Assembly (NCBI GenBank): GCA_004144175.1
Contig: SEFT01000023.1
Span: 1 to 48,468, forward strand
DNA length: 48,468 bases
Direction: 5' to 3'
From: Sphingobacteriales bacterium
GTDB taxonomy: Bacteria; Bacteroidota; Bacteroidia; Chitinophagales; Chitinophagaceae
Position 1 is the first letter of the stretch. Every line of letters starts with the position of its first letter. The notes below the pieces were generated by a model that saw only the letters and a list, made by a program, of their open reading frames with translations, had not been told where the DNA came from and made no database searches. The position numbers and the translations under genes were made by a program. Shown here in pieces: positions 1 to 8,103 of this stretch.

Positions 1-71
1 ACATTTTTTATTTCCTACTGCCCCGCCTGCTTTTTTAAGAACTACACCGCCCGTTTTTCACTTGCGGAGCG

Positions 72-102
72 CAAAGATAGAACCCTTTCCTTTACCAAAC
101 AA
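72..102 (-). promoter_or_regulatory. leftward Bacteroidota-type promoter at the window edge
   Basis: Read on the minus strand, TATCTTTG (72-79) matches the -7 consensus TAnnTTTG, and a TTG lies 20 bases upstream (100-102). It would drive a transcript off the left edge whose gene is not in the window. Confidence 0.45.
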
Positions 103-166
103 GCTTTTTTGAAAAGTTTCTTAAACAGATAGTTATAAATGCTGCACAAGCGCCAATCTTGTTGCT

Positions 167-174
167 TATATTTG
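167..174 (+). promoter_or_regulatory. -7 element of the lipoprotein gene
   Basis: TATATTTG matches TAnnTTTG exactly. A start site a few bases downstream would leave a leader of about 20 nt before the ATG at 201. No clean TTG is seen at the usual upstream spacing. Confidence 0.45.
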
Positions 175-200
175 GTTTATCACAACCGTAATATTCAGCA

Positions 201-599
201 ATGAAGCATACACTCTTATATACATTCGGAATCTCTGTATTAGCAATAGCTACAGGCTGCAAAGATGTTCAGTCAAACGATCCTTATATACACCAGATGG
301 AGGACTCTATATATAAAGCCTTCCCTACCGTGAACCGTGTGAGCATCGAGGTGAAGGAGAATACAGATGTGCTGATAACACTGGGTGATGCAGAATTATA
401 CAATGCCCCCGAAGAACAGCGCAATGCCGCAACAGCCCAACTTGCTAAGATGTCGGTTCACTTTTTTGAGAAAAACAACTACCTCGATAAGGGTACGGTG
501 ACCTTTGTGGCCGAGGAAAACACCATGAATGTAAAACCAGGGTCAGAAAAAGTCTATAATATGGGTCTGGAGCCACTGCTGAACCAGAACGGCAAGTAA
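201..599 (+). CDS. small putative lipoprotein, function unknown
   Basis: A 132-aa protein with a short basic N-terminus, a hydrophobic stretch and a lipobox-like ATGC with Cys at about residue 20, so probably a lipid-anchored envelope protein. The mature part is polar and resembles sporulation-type YhcN/YlaJ domains only loosely (many V, E and K, alternating strands and helix). I do not recognise a family with confidence. The ATG at 201 fits the -7 element at 167-174. It lies 32 bases upstream of the retropepsin-like gene on the same strand and may be cotranscribed with it. Confidence 0.7.
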   Translation: MKHTLLYTFGISVLAIATGCKDVQSNDPYIHQMEDSIYKAFPTVNRVSIEVKENTDVLITLGDAELYNAPEEQRNAATAQLAKMSVHFFEKNNYLDKGTVTFVAEENTMNVKPGSEKVYNMGLEPLLNQNGK

Positions 600-631
600 T
601 TTGTACTGGCTTACTAGTTAATACTTTAGTT

Positions 632-1570
632 ATGAAAGCCTCTTTACTGTGTTGTCTGGTGTTTGTGTTATTGGGTATAGAGGTTGCGCTGGCGCAAACG
701 CCTATGTCGTTTGAGTACCACCAGTCGCTTATATTCGTCAAAGCCAGGATCAATGGCTCGCGTACCAATTATCTGTTCCTGCTAAACACAGGTGCCAACC
801 GTACGGTAGTGGACAAGCAAATAGCCGACCTGCTGAAGATACCGGTGAAGAAAGGAAAAGACAGTGTGATAGGTACTGCCGGCAAGGAGTCGGTAAGTAT
901 TTGCAAACTAAGATCACTACAGGTAGGCGATGCCACTGAGCATAACATGGTAGTGACTTGCAGAGCTCTACAGAATGTAATGATGGTAAATGGCCGTAAG
1001 GTAGATGGTATATTAGGTACCGATTTCCTGAAGCATTATGCTGTCGCTATAGACTTCAGCAAACTGAAACTAACATTCAACAGCAATAAACCAGTAAGCC
1101 GCACCAGCATACCATTCCAAATGCACGATGGCATACCAAAGTTCGTAGTGAAGCTGGACGATACGCTCACCACTACCCTACACTACAATAGTGGCGTAAG
1201 CATGGCCACCAGCCGGTATACATATGTCAACATCTCGCGCGCGCAGTTTAACCGCCTCAAAAGCATTAATCCTTACATGAAGCACAATAGCTACATAAGT
1301 GGCCGCGGTGTGGGTGGCGATGTTAATCTGCAAGTGCTTAAGATCAATAGGATGGAGCTGAACGGCTACGCCATACGCCATCCTTACCTGATACTACAAC
1401 CCGAAGAGGGTTGCTTTAAGGCCGAAGATGCAGTGGGCTTCTTTGGTAACAACCTGCTGGAGAAATACCAATCAATAGTTATCGACTTCCCCGGTGAGAA
1501 ACTTTACTTCAATAAAGTAGCACCCAAGAAAGCTCTAAAGACAAGAAAGCAACTGATTGCCAGTAAGTAG
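632..1570 (+). CDS. retropepsin-fold (aspartyl protease-like) secreted protein lacking both catalytic Asp residues
   Basis: A 312-aa protein with a signal peptide (cleavage near residues 21-22, ALA-Q). It has the two-lobed layout of bacterial aspartyl proteases of the clan AA/PF13650 type: a first flap motif at residues 50-56, the family signature DGILGTDFL at 125-133, and a second motif near 186-189. In the family these motifs are DTG-A and DTG/DSG. Here they read N52-T-G-A and N186-S-G-V (codons AAC and AAT), so both catalytic Asp are Asn. The fold seems intact, since hydrophobic spacing and the ILG-D-FL element are kept, so this is probably an inactive, perhaps binding, relative. Deamidation-dependent activity cannot be excluded. 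It follows the small lipoprotein gene closely. Confidence 0.75.
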   Translation: MKASLLCCLVFVLLGIEVALAQTPMSFEYHQSLIFVKARINGSRTNYLFLLNTGANRTVVDKQIADLLKIPVKKGKDSVIGTAGKESVSICKLRSLQVGDATEHNMVVTCRALQNVMMVNGRKVDGILGTDFLKHYAVAIDFSKLKLTFNSNKPVSRTSIPFQMHDGIPKFVVKLDDTLTTTLHYNSGVSMATSRYTYVNISRAQFNRLKSINPYMKHNSYISGRGVGGDVNLQVLKINRMELNGYAIRHPYLILQPEEGCFKAEDAVGFFGNNLLEKYQSIVIDFPGEKLYFNKVAPKKALKTRKQLIASK

Positions 1571-1693
1571 GCCACATCGATCATCGCTATATAGCAAGGC
1601 ATAATTTTGATGCTTGTAAGACATTAAAAAGGTTTGAAGCAAATTTCGCAGACCGCCTCTTAAACTTTTTCTGTTTTACAGATTCTAAGCTAC

Positions 1694-4660
1694 ATGATGA
1701 TGATCAAGACCTTTAGACTGACGCTTACCGCTTTAGCTATTTTAATAGCCCATATAGCACAAGGACAAACCTACACTATTACCGGCCGCATTGTTGATGA
1801 ATCGGATACATCGGGCCTTGTTGGTGTCAATCTTTTTGTATCTCCTACTACAGATACTGCCCAAAAGACGGGTACCGCAACAGACGAAAACGGAAGCTTT
1901 ACACTCGAAAATCTGGCACCGGGCTCGTACACCATCAAGGCTACCTATATAGGCTTCCAGCCTTATGAGCGGCAGGTTTCGGTTGTAGATCAAAATGTAA
2001 ATCTGGGCGATTTCAGCCTGAATGTATCTGCTACTACACTGAAAAACGTAGTGGTGACAGGACAACAGATATCGGCGCAGCAGAAAGGCGATACATCACA
2101 ATTCAATGCCAATGCATTTAAAGTAAACCCTGACGCCAATGCCGAAGACCTGGTAACCAAGATGCCCGGCATATCGAACGATGGTAACACGCTGAAAGTG
2201 AATGGCGAAGATGTAAAGCAGATATTGGTAGACGGAAAGCCTTTCTTTGGCGACGACCCGGCGGCAGCTATGAAAAACCTGCCCGCCGAGGTAATAGACC
2301 GCATACAGGTATTTGACCGACTTAGCGATCAGTCTCAATTCTCTGGTTTCGACGACGGCAATACTTCAAAGACGATCAATATCGTTACCAAACCGGGTCG
2401 CAATAACGGGCAGTTCGGTAAGATATATGGTGGTGTTGGCCTCGATGCAGCAGGAAATAACACTAACTTACTGAATGGTACGGGCAATGGCAGCGGCACA
2501 GGCAATATTGCTAACTCCAACACACGCTACAACGCCGGCGGAAATGTCAACTTCTTCAAAGGCAACCGCAGAGTATCTATCATCGGCTTGTCCAACAACA
2601 TCAATCAGCAAAACTTCAACTCAGAAGACCTGCTTGGCGTAGTGGGTGCATCGAGCGGACAAGGCCGCGGCGGCGGTGGACCACGTGGTGGTGGCCGTAG
2701 CGGTGGTGGCGGACGCCCACAAGGCGGTGGCGGTGGCGGCAGCGATGCCGGTAACTTCCTGGTAGGACAGCAGGCAGGTATCACGCAAACCCATGCGCTG
2801 GGCCTCAACTATAGCGATAACTGGGGCAAAAAGGTAGAAGTGACAGGTAGTTATTTCTTCAACAATACCACCAACAACAACAATACAGTACTAAGACGCG
2901 AGTACTTTAACCAGGAGAACGGCAACCTGATATATAATGAAAACAGCCTGACGACGACGACCAATCAGAACCATCGCTTCAACCTGAGACTGGAATATAC
3001 GATCGACTCCTTCAACTCGCTAATACTGACGCCGCGCGCCAGCCTGCAAAACAATGATTTCAAGCGCGACCTGACGGGCATAGGTATGCTGGGCAATAAT
3101 TCTATTGACAGCCGTACGCTTAATACTAATACTTCCAACAACATCGGCTACAACCTATCGAACGACCTGCTGTACCGCCACCGCTTTGGAAAGAAAGGAC
3201 GCTCCCTTTCCGTTAACCTGGGTGCACGTGCTAACGGCCGGAATGGCGATGGCACCCTATACTCACTCAATGAATATTACCTGAGCGACACTACCCTGCT
3301 CGACCAGCAATACGATTTGCAATCGGATGGCTATACGCTGTCATCGAACATTACTTACACCGAGCCAATTACTGAAAAAAGCCAGCTGATGGCAACCTAC
3401 ACGCCATCATACACCAGCAATAGTTCTAATAAAGAGACATACGATAAAGACCCGACCGACAACCAATACGATATACTGAACCCTACCCTTTCTAACACAT
3501 TCGACAATACATATACCACGCATCGAGGCGGCCTTAGCTACCGCTATAACGATAAAAAGCTAAATACCAGCATTGGCCTCAACGGACAGTATGCGTTACT
3601 GGAAGGAGAGCGAACATATCCCCGCCCCTACGATATCAACAGGTCGTTCCAGAACCTGCTGCCGCAAGCCATGCTCAACTACAAGTTTACCAATACCAAG
3701 AACCTGAGGTTGATGTACCGCACCAATACGAACCCGCCCAGCATCACCCAACTACAAGATGTGGTAGACAATACCAATCCACTGATACTGAAAACAGGTA
3801 ACCCTAACCTGCAACAGGACTATAGCCATACGCTAACTGCCCGCTACGGCGCTACCAACACCAACAGCGGCCACAATTTCTTTGCATTCGTGTTTGGTAA
3901 TGTAGTGAACAACTATATAGCCAATGCTACCTTTATACCTACGGGCGATACTTCCATACCCAATGGCGGTGTGGGTAACGATGTGATCGTGAACAGGGGC
4001 AGCCAATTGAATATGCCGGTGAACCTGGATGGATATTATACGGTGAGGTCATTCCTTACGTATGGCTTCCCGGTAAAGGCCATTAAGAGCAACCTGAATT
4101 TTAATGCAGGCGTTACTTATAGCCACGCTCCGTCTCAGATCAACGACCGGATCAACTACTCTAATAACCGCGGTATCAATGGGGGCTTTACCCTTGGCAG
4201 TAATATCAGCGAGAATGTAGACTTTACCCTTAACTACAATGGTAACTATACTACGGTATCGAACACATTGCAAACAAGTGCGAATAATAGTTACTACTCG
4301 CAAAACACGCGCTTCAAGTTCAACTGGATATTCCTGAAAAACTTTGTGTTCAATACCGATGTAACGCATACCATGTACACCGGTCTCACGCAGGATTTCA
4401 ACCAGAGCTTCCTGCTGTGGAATGCTTCGCTGGGATACAAATTCCTGAAGAACCGCGCACTGGATGTACGCCTGACGGCCTTCGACATCCTAAACCAGAA
4501 CAGGGCCATCAGCCGCGAGATCACCGACATATACCTGGAGGATACTTACACCAATGTGTTGCAACGCTACCTGATGCTGAACGTTACTTACACGTTGCGC
4601 AGCTTCGGTACACCGCCTGCGCCACGCAACAGTAACAGGGACAATGTTCGCCCACAATAG
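1694..4660 (+). CDS. TonB-receptor-like outer membrane beta-barrel protein (CarboxypepD_reg / OMP_b-brl_3 type)
   Basis: A 988-aa outer-membrane protein. A signal peptide (residues 1-25) is followed by a carboxypeptidase-regulatory-like Ig domain (about 26-115, starting ITGRIVDESD), a plug-like domain (about 120-235, with VNGEDVKQILVDGKPFFGD and an FDDGN motif), and a long C-terminal beta-barrel rich in N, T and Y. These features fit the Bacteroidota OMP_b-brl_3/TonB-receptor-like family that moves or binds substrates at the outer membrane. The substrate is unknown, and no SusD partner lies nearby. A Gly/Arg-rich low-complexity insert at about residues 320-352 probably forms a flexible surface loop. 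Three consecutive ATG codons make the start uncertain by two residues. A perfect hairpin follows the stop. Confidence 0.88.
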   Translation: MMMIKTFRLTLTALAILIAHIAQGQTYTITGRIVDESDTSGLVGVNLFVSPTTDTAQKTGTATDENGSFTLENLAPGSYTIKATYIGFQPYERQVSVVDQNVNLGDFSLNVSATTLKNVVVTGQQISAQQKGDTSQFNANAFKVNPDANAEDLVTKMPGISNDGNTLKVNGEDVKQILVDGKPFFGDDPAAAMKNLPAEVIDRIQVFDRLSDQSQFSGFDDGNTSKTINIVTKPGRNNGQFGKIYGGVGLDAAGNNTNLLNGTGNGSGTGNIANSNTRYNAGGNVNFFKGNRRVSIIGLSNNINQQNFNSEDLLGVVGASSGQGRGGGGPRGGGRSGGGGRPQGGGGGGSDAGNFLVGQQAGITQTHALGLNYSDNWGKKVEVTGSYFFNNTTNNNNTVLRREYFNQENGNLIYNENSLTTTTNQNHRFNLRLEYTIDSFNSLILTPRASLQNNDFKRDLTGIGMLGNNSIDSRTLNTNTSNNIGYNLSNDLLYRHRFGKKGRSLSVNLGARANGRNGDGTLYSLNEYYLSDTTLLDQQYDLQSDGYTLSSNITYTEPITEKSQLMATYTPSYTSNSSNKETYDKDPTDNQYDILNPTLSNTFDNTYTTHRGGLSYRYNDKKLNTSIGLNGQYALLEGERTYPRPYDINRSFQNLLPQAMLNYKFTNTKNLRLMYRTNTNPPSITQLQDVVDNTNPLILKTGNPNLQQDYSHTLTARYGATNTNSGHNFFAFVFGNVVNNYIANATFIPTGDTSIPNGGVGNDVIVNRGSQLNMPVNLDGYYTVRSFLTYGFPVKAIKSNLNFNAGVTYSHAPSQINDRINYSNNRGINGGFTLGSNISENVDFTLNYNGNYTTVSNTLQTSANNSYYSQNTRFKFNWIFLKNFVFNTDVTHTMYTGLTQDFNQSFLLWNASLGYKFLKNRALDVRLTAFDILNQNRAISREITDIYLEDTYTNVLQRYLMLNVTYTLRSFGTPPAPRNSNRDNVRPQ

Positions 4661-4661
4661 C

Positions 4662-4700
4662 GTTTTAGCTGCAATGCACTATATTTATTGCAGCTAAAAC
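4662..4700. terminator. perfect 14-bp hairpin after the outer-membrane protein gene
   Basis: GTTTTAGCTGCAAT (4662-4675) and its exact reverse complement (4687-4700) flank an 11-base loop, two bases after the stop. The ends are T/A-rich, so it may act as a terminator. It also contains the TTG at 4688 that would be the most upstream start of the next gene. Confidence 0.65.
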
Positions 4701-4711
4701 AGACTATATCA

Positions 4712-6322
4712 TTGAAAAATCAATCGACTGTAAATAGTACTGCTGCTTCGGCGGCAGTACCTGTTAATAATCAGGCCTTACTTGCGCTGTCATTCATAGA
4801 AGGTTGTAGCGTAATGGTGGCAGAGCTAGCAGGCGGTAAAATGCTGGCACCCTACTACGGCACGTCGCTTTACGTATGGGCTTCTACCCTGGCCATTACA
4901 CTGGGCGGCCTTACACTAGGCTATTACCTGGGCGGTGAGTGGAGCAAGAAAGACCTGGCTGCCCGCAGAAAGAAACTCTTCCGGACTATTGCAGTCGCGT
5001 CGGCGCTGGTTGTCATCATGCCGGTATGGGCCAACTTCATTATGGAGCGTACGCTTGATATGAACTTCCTAACCGGGCTGGTAATGTCCCAACTCATGTT
5101 TCTGTTCCCGCCTATACTCGGTATGGGCATAGTCAGTCCTCTGCTCATCAGCCTACTGGGCGAGAACAACAATTCAGGTAAGGCTGCGGGGCTTGTATAC
5201 GCCGTATCTACACTAGGCGGCGTCATTGCTACCCTGCTTACGGGTTTCTTCCTGGTACCGGTTTTAGGTATCGCTATCCCTTGCGTGGTTATTGGCTCCT
5301 TATTGTTCCTGCTTAATATTTTTATCCTCAGGCCGGGCAAAAAGATCGTAGCAGCAGGGCTGTTGCTCCTGTTACTTCCCTCACTTTACTTTGTAAAGAC
5401 AAGCCGCGAAGAAGTCGATGGCAAATACAAGATACTATATCATACGGAAGGCATGATGGGGCAGGTAAAGGTGATGGATTTTACCTACACGGTGGCTAAT
5501 AAACAGTATGAAAGCCGCACCATGCTGGTGAACAATAACTGGCAAACATGGGTAGACAGGGGCAACTTTGACTTCAGCTTTTTGTACTACACCCGCTTTA
5601 CGAAAGCAGTCATCTCAACGATGCCTGCAGGTAGCCGTGCCTTGCTGATAGGCTTGGGTGGCGGCACAGTTGCAAAGCAGCTGGAACATAACAATGTAGA
5701 CTATGATGTGGTAGAAATAGATGGCAGGCTGCCGATGCTGGCCGAGAAATACTTTGGATTGAAGCATGCCGTAGAGAATACCGTTATCGATGACGGAAGA
5801 CACTACATCAATGTATGCAAGAAGAAGTACGACCTTATTATTATAGATGCACTGCTGGGCGATAAAGTGCCATCGCACCTGCTGAGCGTGGAGAGCTTTA
5901 CCAAACTGAAAACTCTACTGAACCCTGACGGAAAAGTGTTCGTAGAGTTTGATGGAATACCTGATGGCTCAGAAGGCATAGCCCAAAAAGCATTGGCGAA
6001 TACCGTGAAGAAAGCAGGCTACTACTACCGTACCTATACTATATTACCGGGTACTTTTAAGTATGACATAATGTACGTACTGACCCTTAACAATAATACC
6101 TCTTACGATTCGGCACAGACAGTAGCTGATTCTTACTTCCCTATAGCTCAGTCTTTGAAGAAGTTTGAGATGCCGCTGAACTCTGATGTGGAAACGGTCA
6201 TAACAGATGATAACCCTTCGCTGGACTACTTTCTGCGCGAACGTAAACTGGCTTTCCGCGAGGCGGAGATGAACGAGCATCTCCAGGATTTTACCGACGA
6301 GGGTGTCCCGATGTTCCGTTAA
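4712..6322 (+). CDS. membrane-fused spermidine synthase-like protein
   Basis: About 536 aa. The N-terminal part (to about residue 235) holds six or seven hydrophobic helices. The C-terminal part is a Rossmann methyltransferase-like domain of the polyamine aminopropyltransferase family: LIGLGGGTV nucleotide loop near residues 311-319, VVEID acidic motif, a DDGRHY segment and an IIIDALLGD motif. Family knowledge suggests aminopropyl transfer or a related reaction at the inner membrane. The canonical GGGDG acid is replaced (GGGTV), so true spermidine synthesis is uncertain. The most upstream TTG (4688) lies in the terminator stem, so I prefer the TTG at 4712. No ATG exists before the first membrane helix. 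The 3' end overlaps the convergent gene by 32 bases. Confidence 0.78.
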   Translation: MKNQSTVNSTAASAAVPVNNQALLALSFIEGCSVMVAELAGGKMLAPYYGTSLYVWASTLAITLGGLTLGYYLGGEWSKKDLAARRKKLFRTIAVASALVVIMPVWANFIMERTLDMNFLTGLVMSQLMFLFPPILGMGIVSPLLISLLGENNNSGKAAGLVYAVSTLGGVIATLLTGFFLVPVLGIAIPCVVIGSLLFLLNIFILRPGKKIVAAGLLLLLLPSLYFVKTSREEVDGKYKILYHTEGMMGQVKVMDFTYTVANKQYESRTMLVNNNWQTWVDRGNFDFSFLYYTRFTKAVISTMPAGSRALLIGLGGGTVAKQLEHNNVDYDVVEIDGRLPMLAEKYFGLKHAVENTVIDDGRHYINVCKKKYDLIIIDALLGDKVPSHLLSVESFTKLKTLLNPDGKVFVEFDGIPDGSEGIAQKALANTVKKAGYYYRTYTILPGTFKYDIMYVLTLNNNTSYDSAQTVADSYFPIAQSLKKFEMPLNSDVETVITDDNPSLDYFLRERKLAFREAEMNEHLQDFTDEGVPMFR

Positions 6323-6752
6323 CCGATTTCCACCACTGTTCTATTTCGTCTGCGCGGTTCCTGTCGGTTTTGGTACAGCTCCATTGCTCCTTCGGATAGT
6401 CTTCTTTCTTCCGGTAGGTATCTATCAGGTCCATAGCAATACCGCCTAGCGTACTGTATTCACTGTATGACGGCATGTAAGAGCAATATACCGCTACGAT
6501 GCACCCCGTTTTTTTTATACTGCGGATGTAGGGCATTAGTGCAGCTACATCCTGCTTTGTGATTCTGTCCGCAGGTATCTTACCTAGTATGCCTTTGTTA
6601 TGTTTGGCATTTCCAGCTTTGGGGGCAGCAACCTTCACAGCATTAAAAAATGCATCGGTAGAAAGACTATCCAGGTATAAGGTCGAATACTGCTGGCTAA
6701 ATGCAGCTATACTTGCGCTAAAGATTCCTAACATTAAGAGCAGACATTTCAT
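6291..6752 (-). CDS. secreted hypothetical protein
   Basis: A 153-aa protein with a clear signal peptide (MKCLLLMLGIFSASIAAFSQ, cut after about residue 19). The mature part has alternating helix-forming segments and two Cys (in the TGC and WSC motifs) that could form a disulfide. I recognise no family. Its last 32 bases overlap the end of the convergent spermidine-synthase-like gene, and no terminator lies between the two, so the transcripts may run into each other. The promoter is not evident; the upstream region contains the shared terminator of the DksA-like gene. Confidence 0.6.
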   Translation of the reverse strand: MKCLLLMLGIFSASIAAFSQQYSTLYLDSLSTDAFFNAVKVAAPKAGNAKHNKGILGKIPADRITKQDVAALMPYIRSIKKTGCIVAVYCSYMPSYSEYSTLGGIAMDLIDTYRKKEDYPKEQWSCTKTDRNRADEIEQWWKSVNGTSGHPRR

Positions 6753-6804
6753 GTACTATACGTTAATAGTTGAATCGAACAGACCTACAATTTAGCACAA
6801 AAAC

Positions 6805-6837
6805 AAAACAGCCATTGCGGATCGCAATGGCTGTTTT
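6805..6837. terminator. bidirectional intrinsic terminator after the dksA-like gene
   Basis: A perfect 15-bp stem (6805-6819 with 6823-6837) has a 3-base loop and an A4/T4 edge on either side. It lies downstream of the leftward ileS / dksA-like pair. Confidence 0.85.
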
Positions 6838-6860
6838 AATATAATTATGACCAGAGGAGC

Positions 6861-8099
6861 TTATTTGCTCATTGTCTTTTTAGCCTCGATGCTGAGTGTA
6901 GCATGTGGTACGGCACGCAGGCGGGCCTTATCTATCAGCTTACCTGTTACGCGGCATATGCCATATGTTTTATTCTCAATACGGATCAGCGCCTTCTCCA
7001 GGTGGTTGATGAACTGTATCTGGCGGCTGGCAAGTTGTGCCAGTTGCTCACGCTCCATAGCGCCGCTGCCATCTTCCATGCTCATGTGGCGGTTCTCGGT
7101 ATCTTCAGTGCCGGCTTCGTCCTTGCGCATGATGAGGCCTTGCAGGTATGCCAGCTCTTTACGCGCGCTTTCGAGGCGGCCACCTATCAGCTCTCTAAAT
7201 TCGTTCAGCTCTTCATCGCTGTAACGGTATACTGGACCCGACTGCTGTACCGGCTCGTCCAGTATAGAGCGGTTGAAGTCAGGCTGGTAGTTGATCATTG
7301 TTTTGCCTTGGTCGGCATCCTTTGCTTTGTTCTCCAAGCGGCGGCGTGCTATCACAATGTTGCTCTTTTTCTCATCGCGTGAAGAGGTGGGAGTAGCTTG
7401 CTTTGAAGGCATAGAAGAAGCACTTGCTGATGCAGATTGCCTTGAGGGCAGTGCAGTCTTGGCAAATGTAGTAACAGTTTTGGCTGGAGCTTTCGCTGCT
7501 GCTGCTTTCTTAGAAGCCTTCTTAGCTACGGGTACCGTAGCAGGCGCAGGGGTCGGTGCTGGCTTCTTAGCCGGTGCAGGTGCTTCTGCTTTTTTAGCAG
7601 GTGCAGGCGCGGGTGCCGGTGCTGCTTTTGCTGCCGGTTTCTTTGCAGGAGCTGGTGCTTCTTTCTTAGCTGGTGCCGATTTTTTTGCCGGGGCCGGGGC
7701 TGCCTTTGCTGTCACAGTCTTATTCTTATTGCTAGTCTCTTTTTTCACTGTCTTTGAATTATTTAAGTCCGGTTTATTACCAGGTACAACTTTTTTTGCC
7801 GGTGCTGCGGTTTTCTTCGCAGGCATCGCTGCTTTTTTGCCAGTTGATGCGGGTTTAGCTACAGCTTTGCTTTTTGCCGGCGCTGCAACTGTTTTCTTTT
7901 TAGCAAGTGCCGCTACTTTTTTAGCGGGCGGCGCTGCCTTCTTCTTAGCAGGCACTGCTACTGCTTTCTTTGCAGGTGCTGCCTTTTTCGTGTTCTTGCT
8001 TGCCACAGCTTTTGCAGGCGCTGCTTTCTTCTTTGCAGGCGCTGCCGAAGCTTTTGCTTTGCTTACTGGTTTCGCAGCCGGTTTTTTAGTTGTGGCCAT
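6861..8099 (-). CDS. DksA/TraR-like protein with histone H1-like Lys/Ala/Pro tail
   Basis: A 412-aa protein in two parts. Residues 1 to about 245 are a low-complexity tail of APAKK / AAPAKK-type repeats, strongly basic, like eukaryotic H1 tails and bacterial H1-like proteins, and likely to bind nucleic acid. Residues about 260-412 are a DksA/TraR-type domain: a coiled-coil helical pair with acid residues, then YGICRVTGKLI and the RLRAVPHATL segment. The family zinc finger normally has four Cys. Here only one remains (in GIC), so the finger is probably metal-free. Such proteins are common in Bacteroidota, where their targets are poorly known. It starts 4 bases after the ileS stop and is probably cotranscribed with ileS. 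Confidence 0.8.
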   Translation of the reverse strand: MATTKKPAAKPVSKAKASAAPAKKKAAPAKAVASKNTKKAAPAKKAVAVPAKKKAAPPAKKVAALAKKKTVAAPAKSKAVAKPASTGKKAAMPAKKTAAPAKKVVPGNKPDLNNSKTVKKETSNKNKTVTAKAAPAPAKKSAPAKKEAPAPAKKPAAKAAPAPAPAPAKKAEAPAPAKKPAPTPAPATVPVAKKASKKAAAAKAPAKTVTTFAKTALPSRQSASASASSMPSKQATPTSSRDEKKSNIVIARRRLENKAKDADQGKTMINYQPDFNRSILDEPVQQSGPVYRYSDEELNEFRELIGGRLESARKELAYLQGLIMRKDEAGTEDTENRHMSMEDGSGAMEREQLAQLASRQIQFINHLEKALIRIENKTYGICRVTGKLIDKARLRAVPHATLSIEAKKTMSK

Positions 8100-8103
8100 G
8101 GCA

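Noticed and set aside
4688-4711. TTG start at 4688 for the spermidine synthase-like gene
   Set aside because: It lies within the right arm of the perfect terminator hairpin; the TTG at 4712 is equally compatible with the protein.
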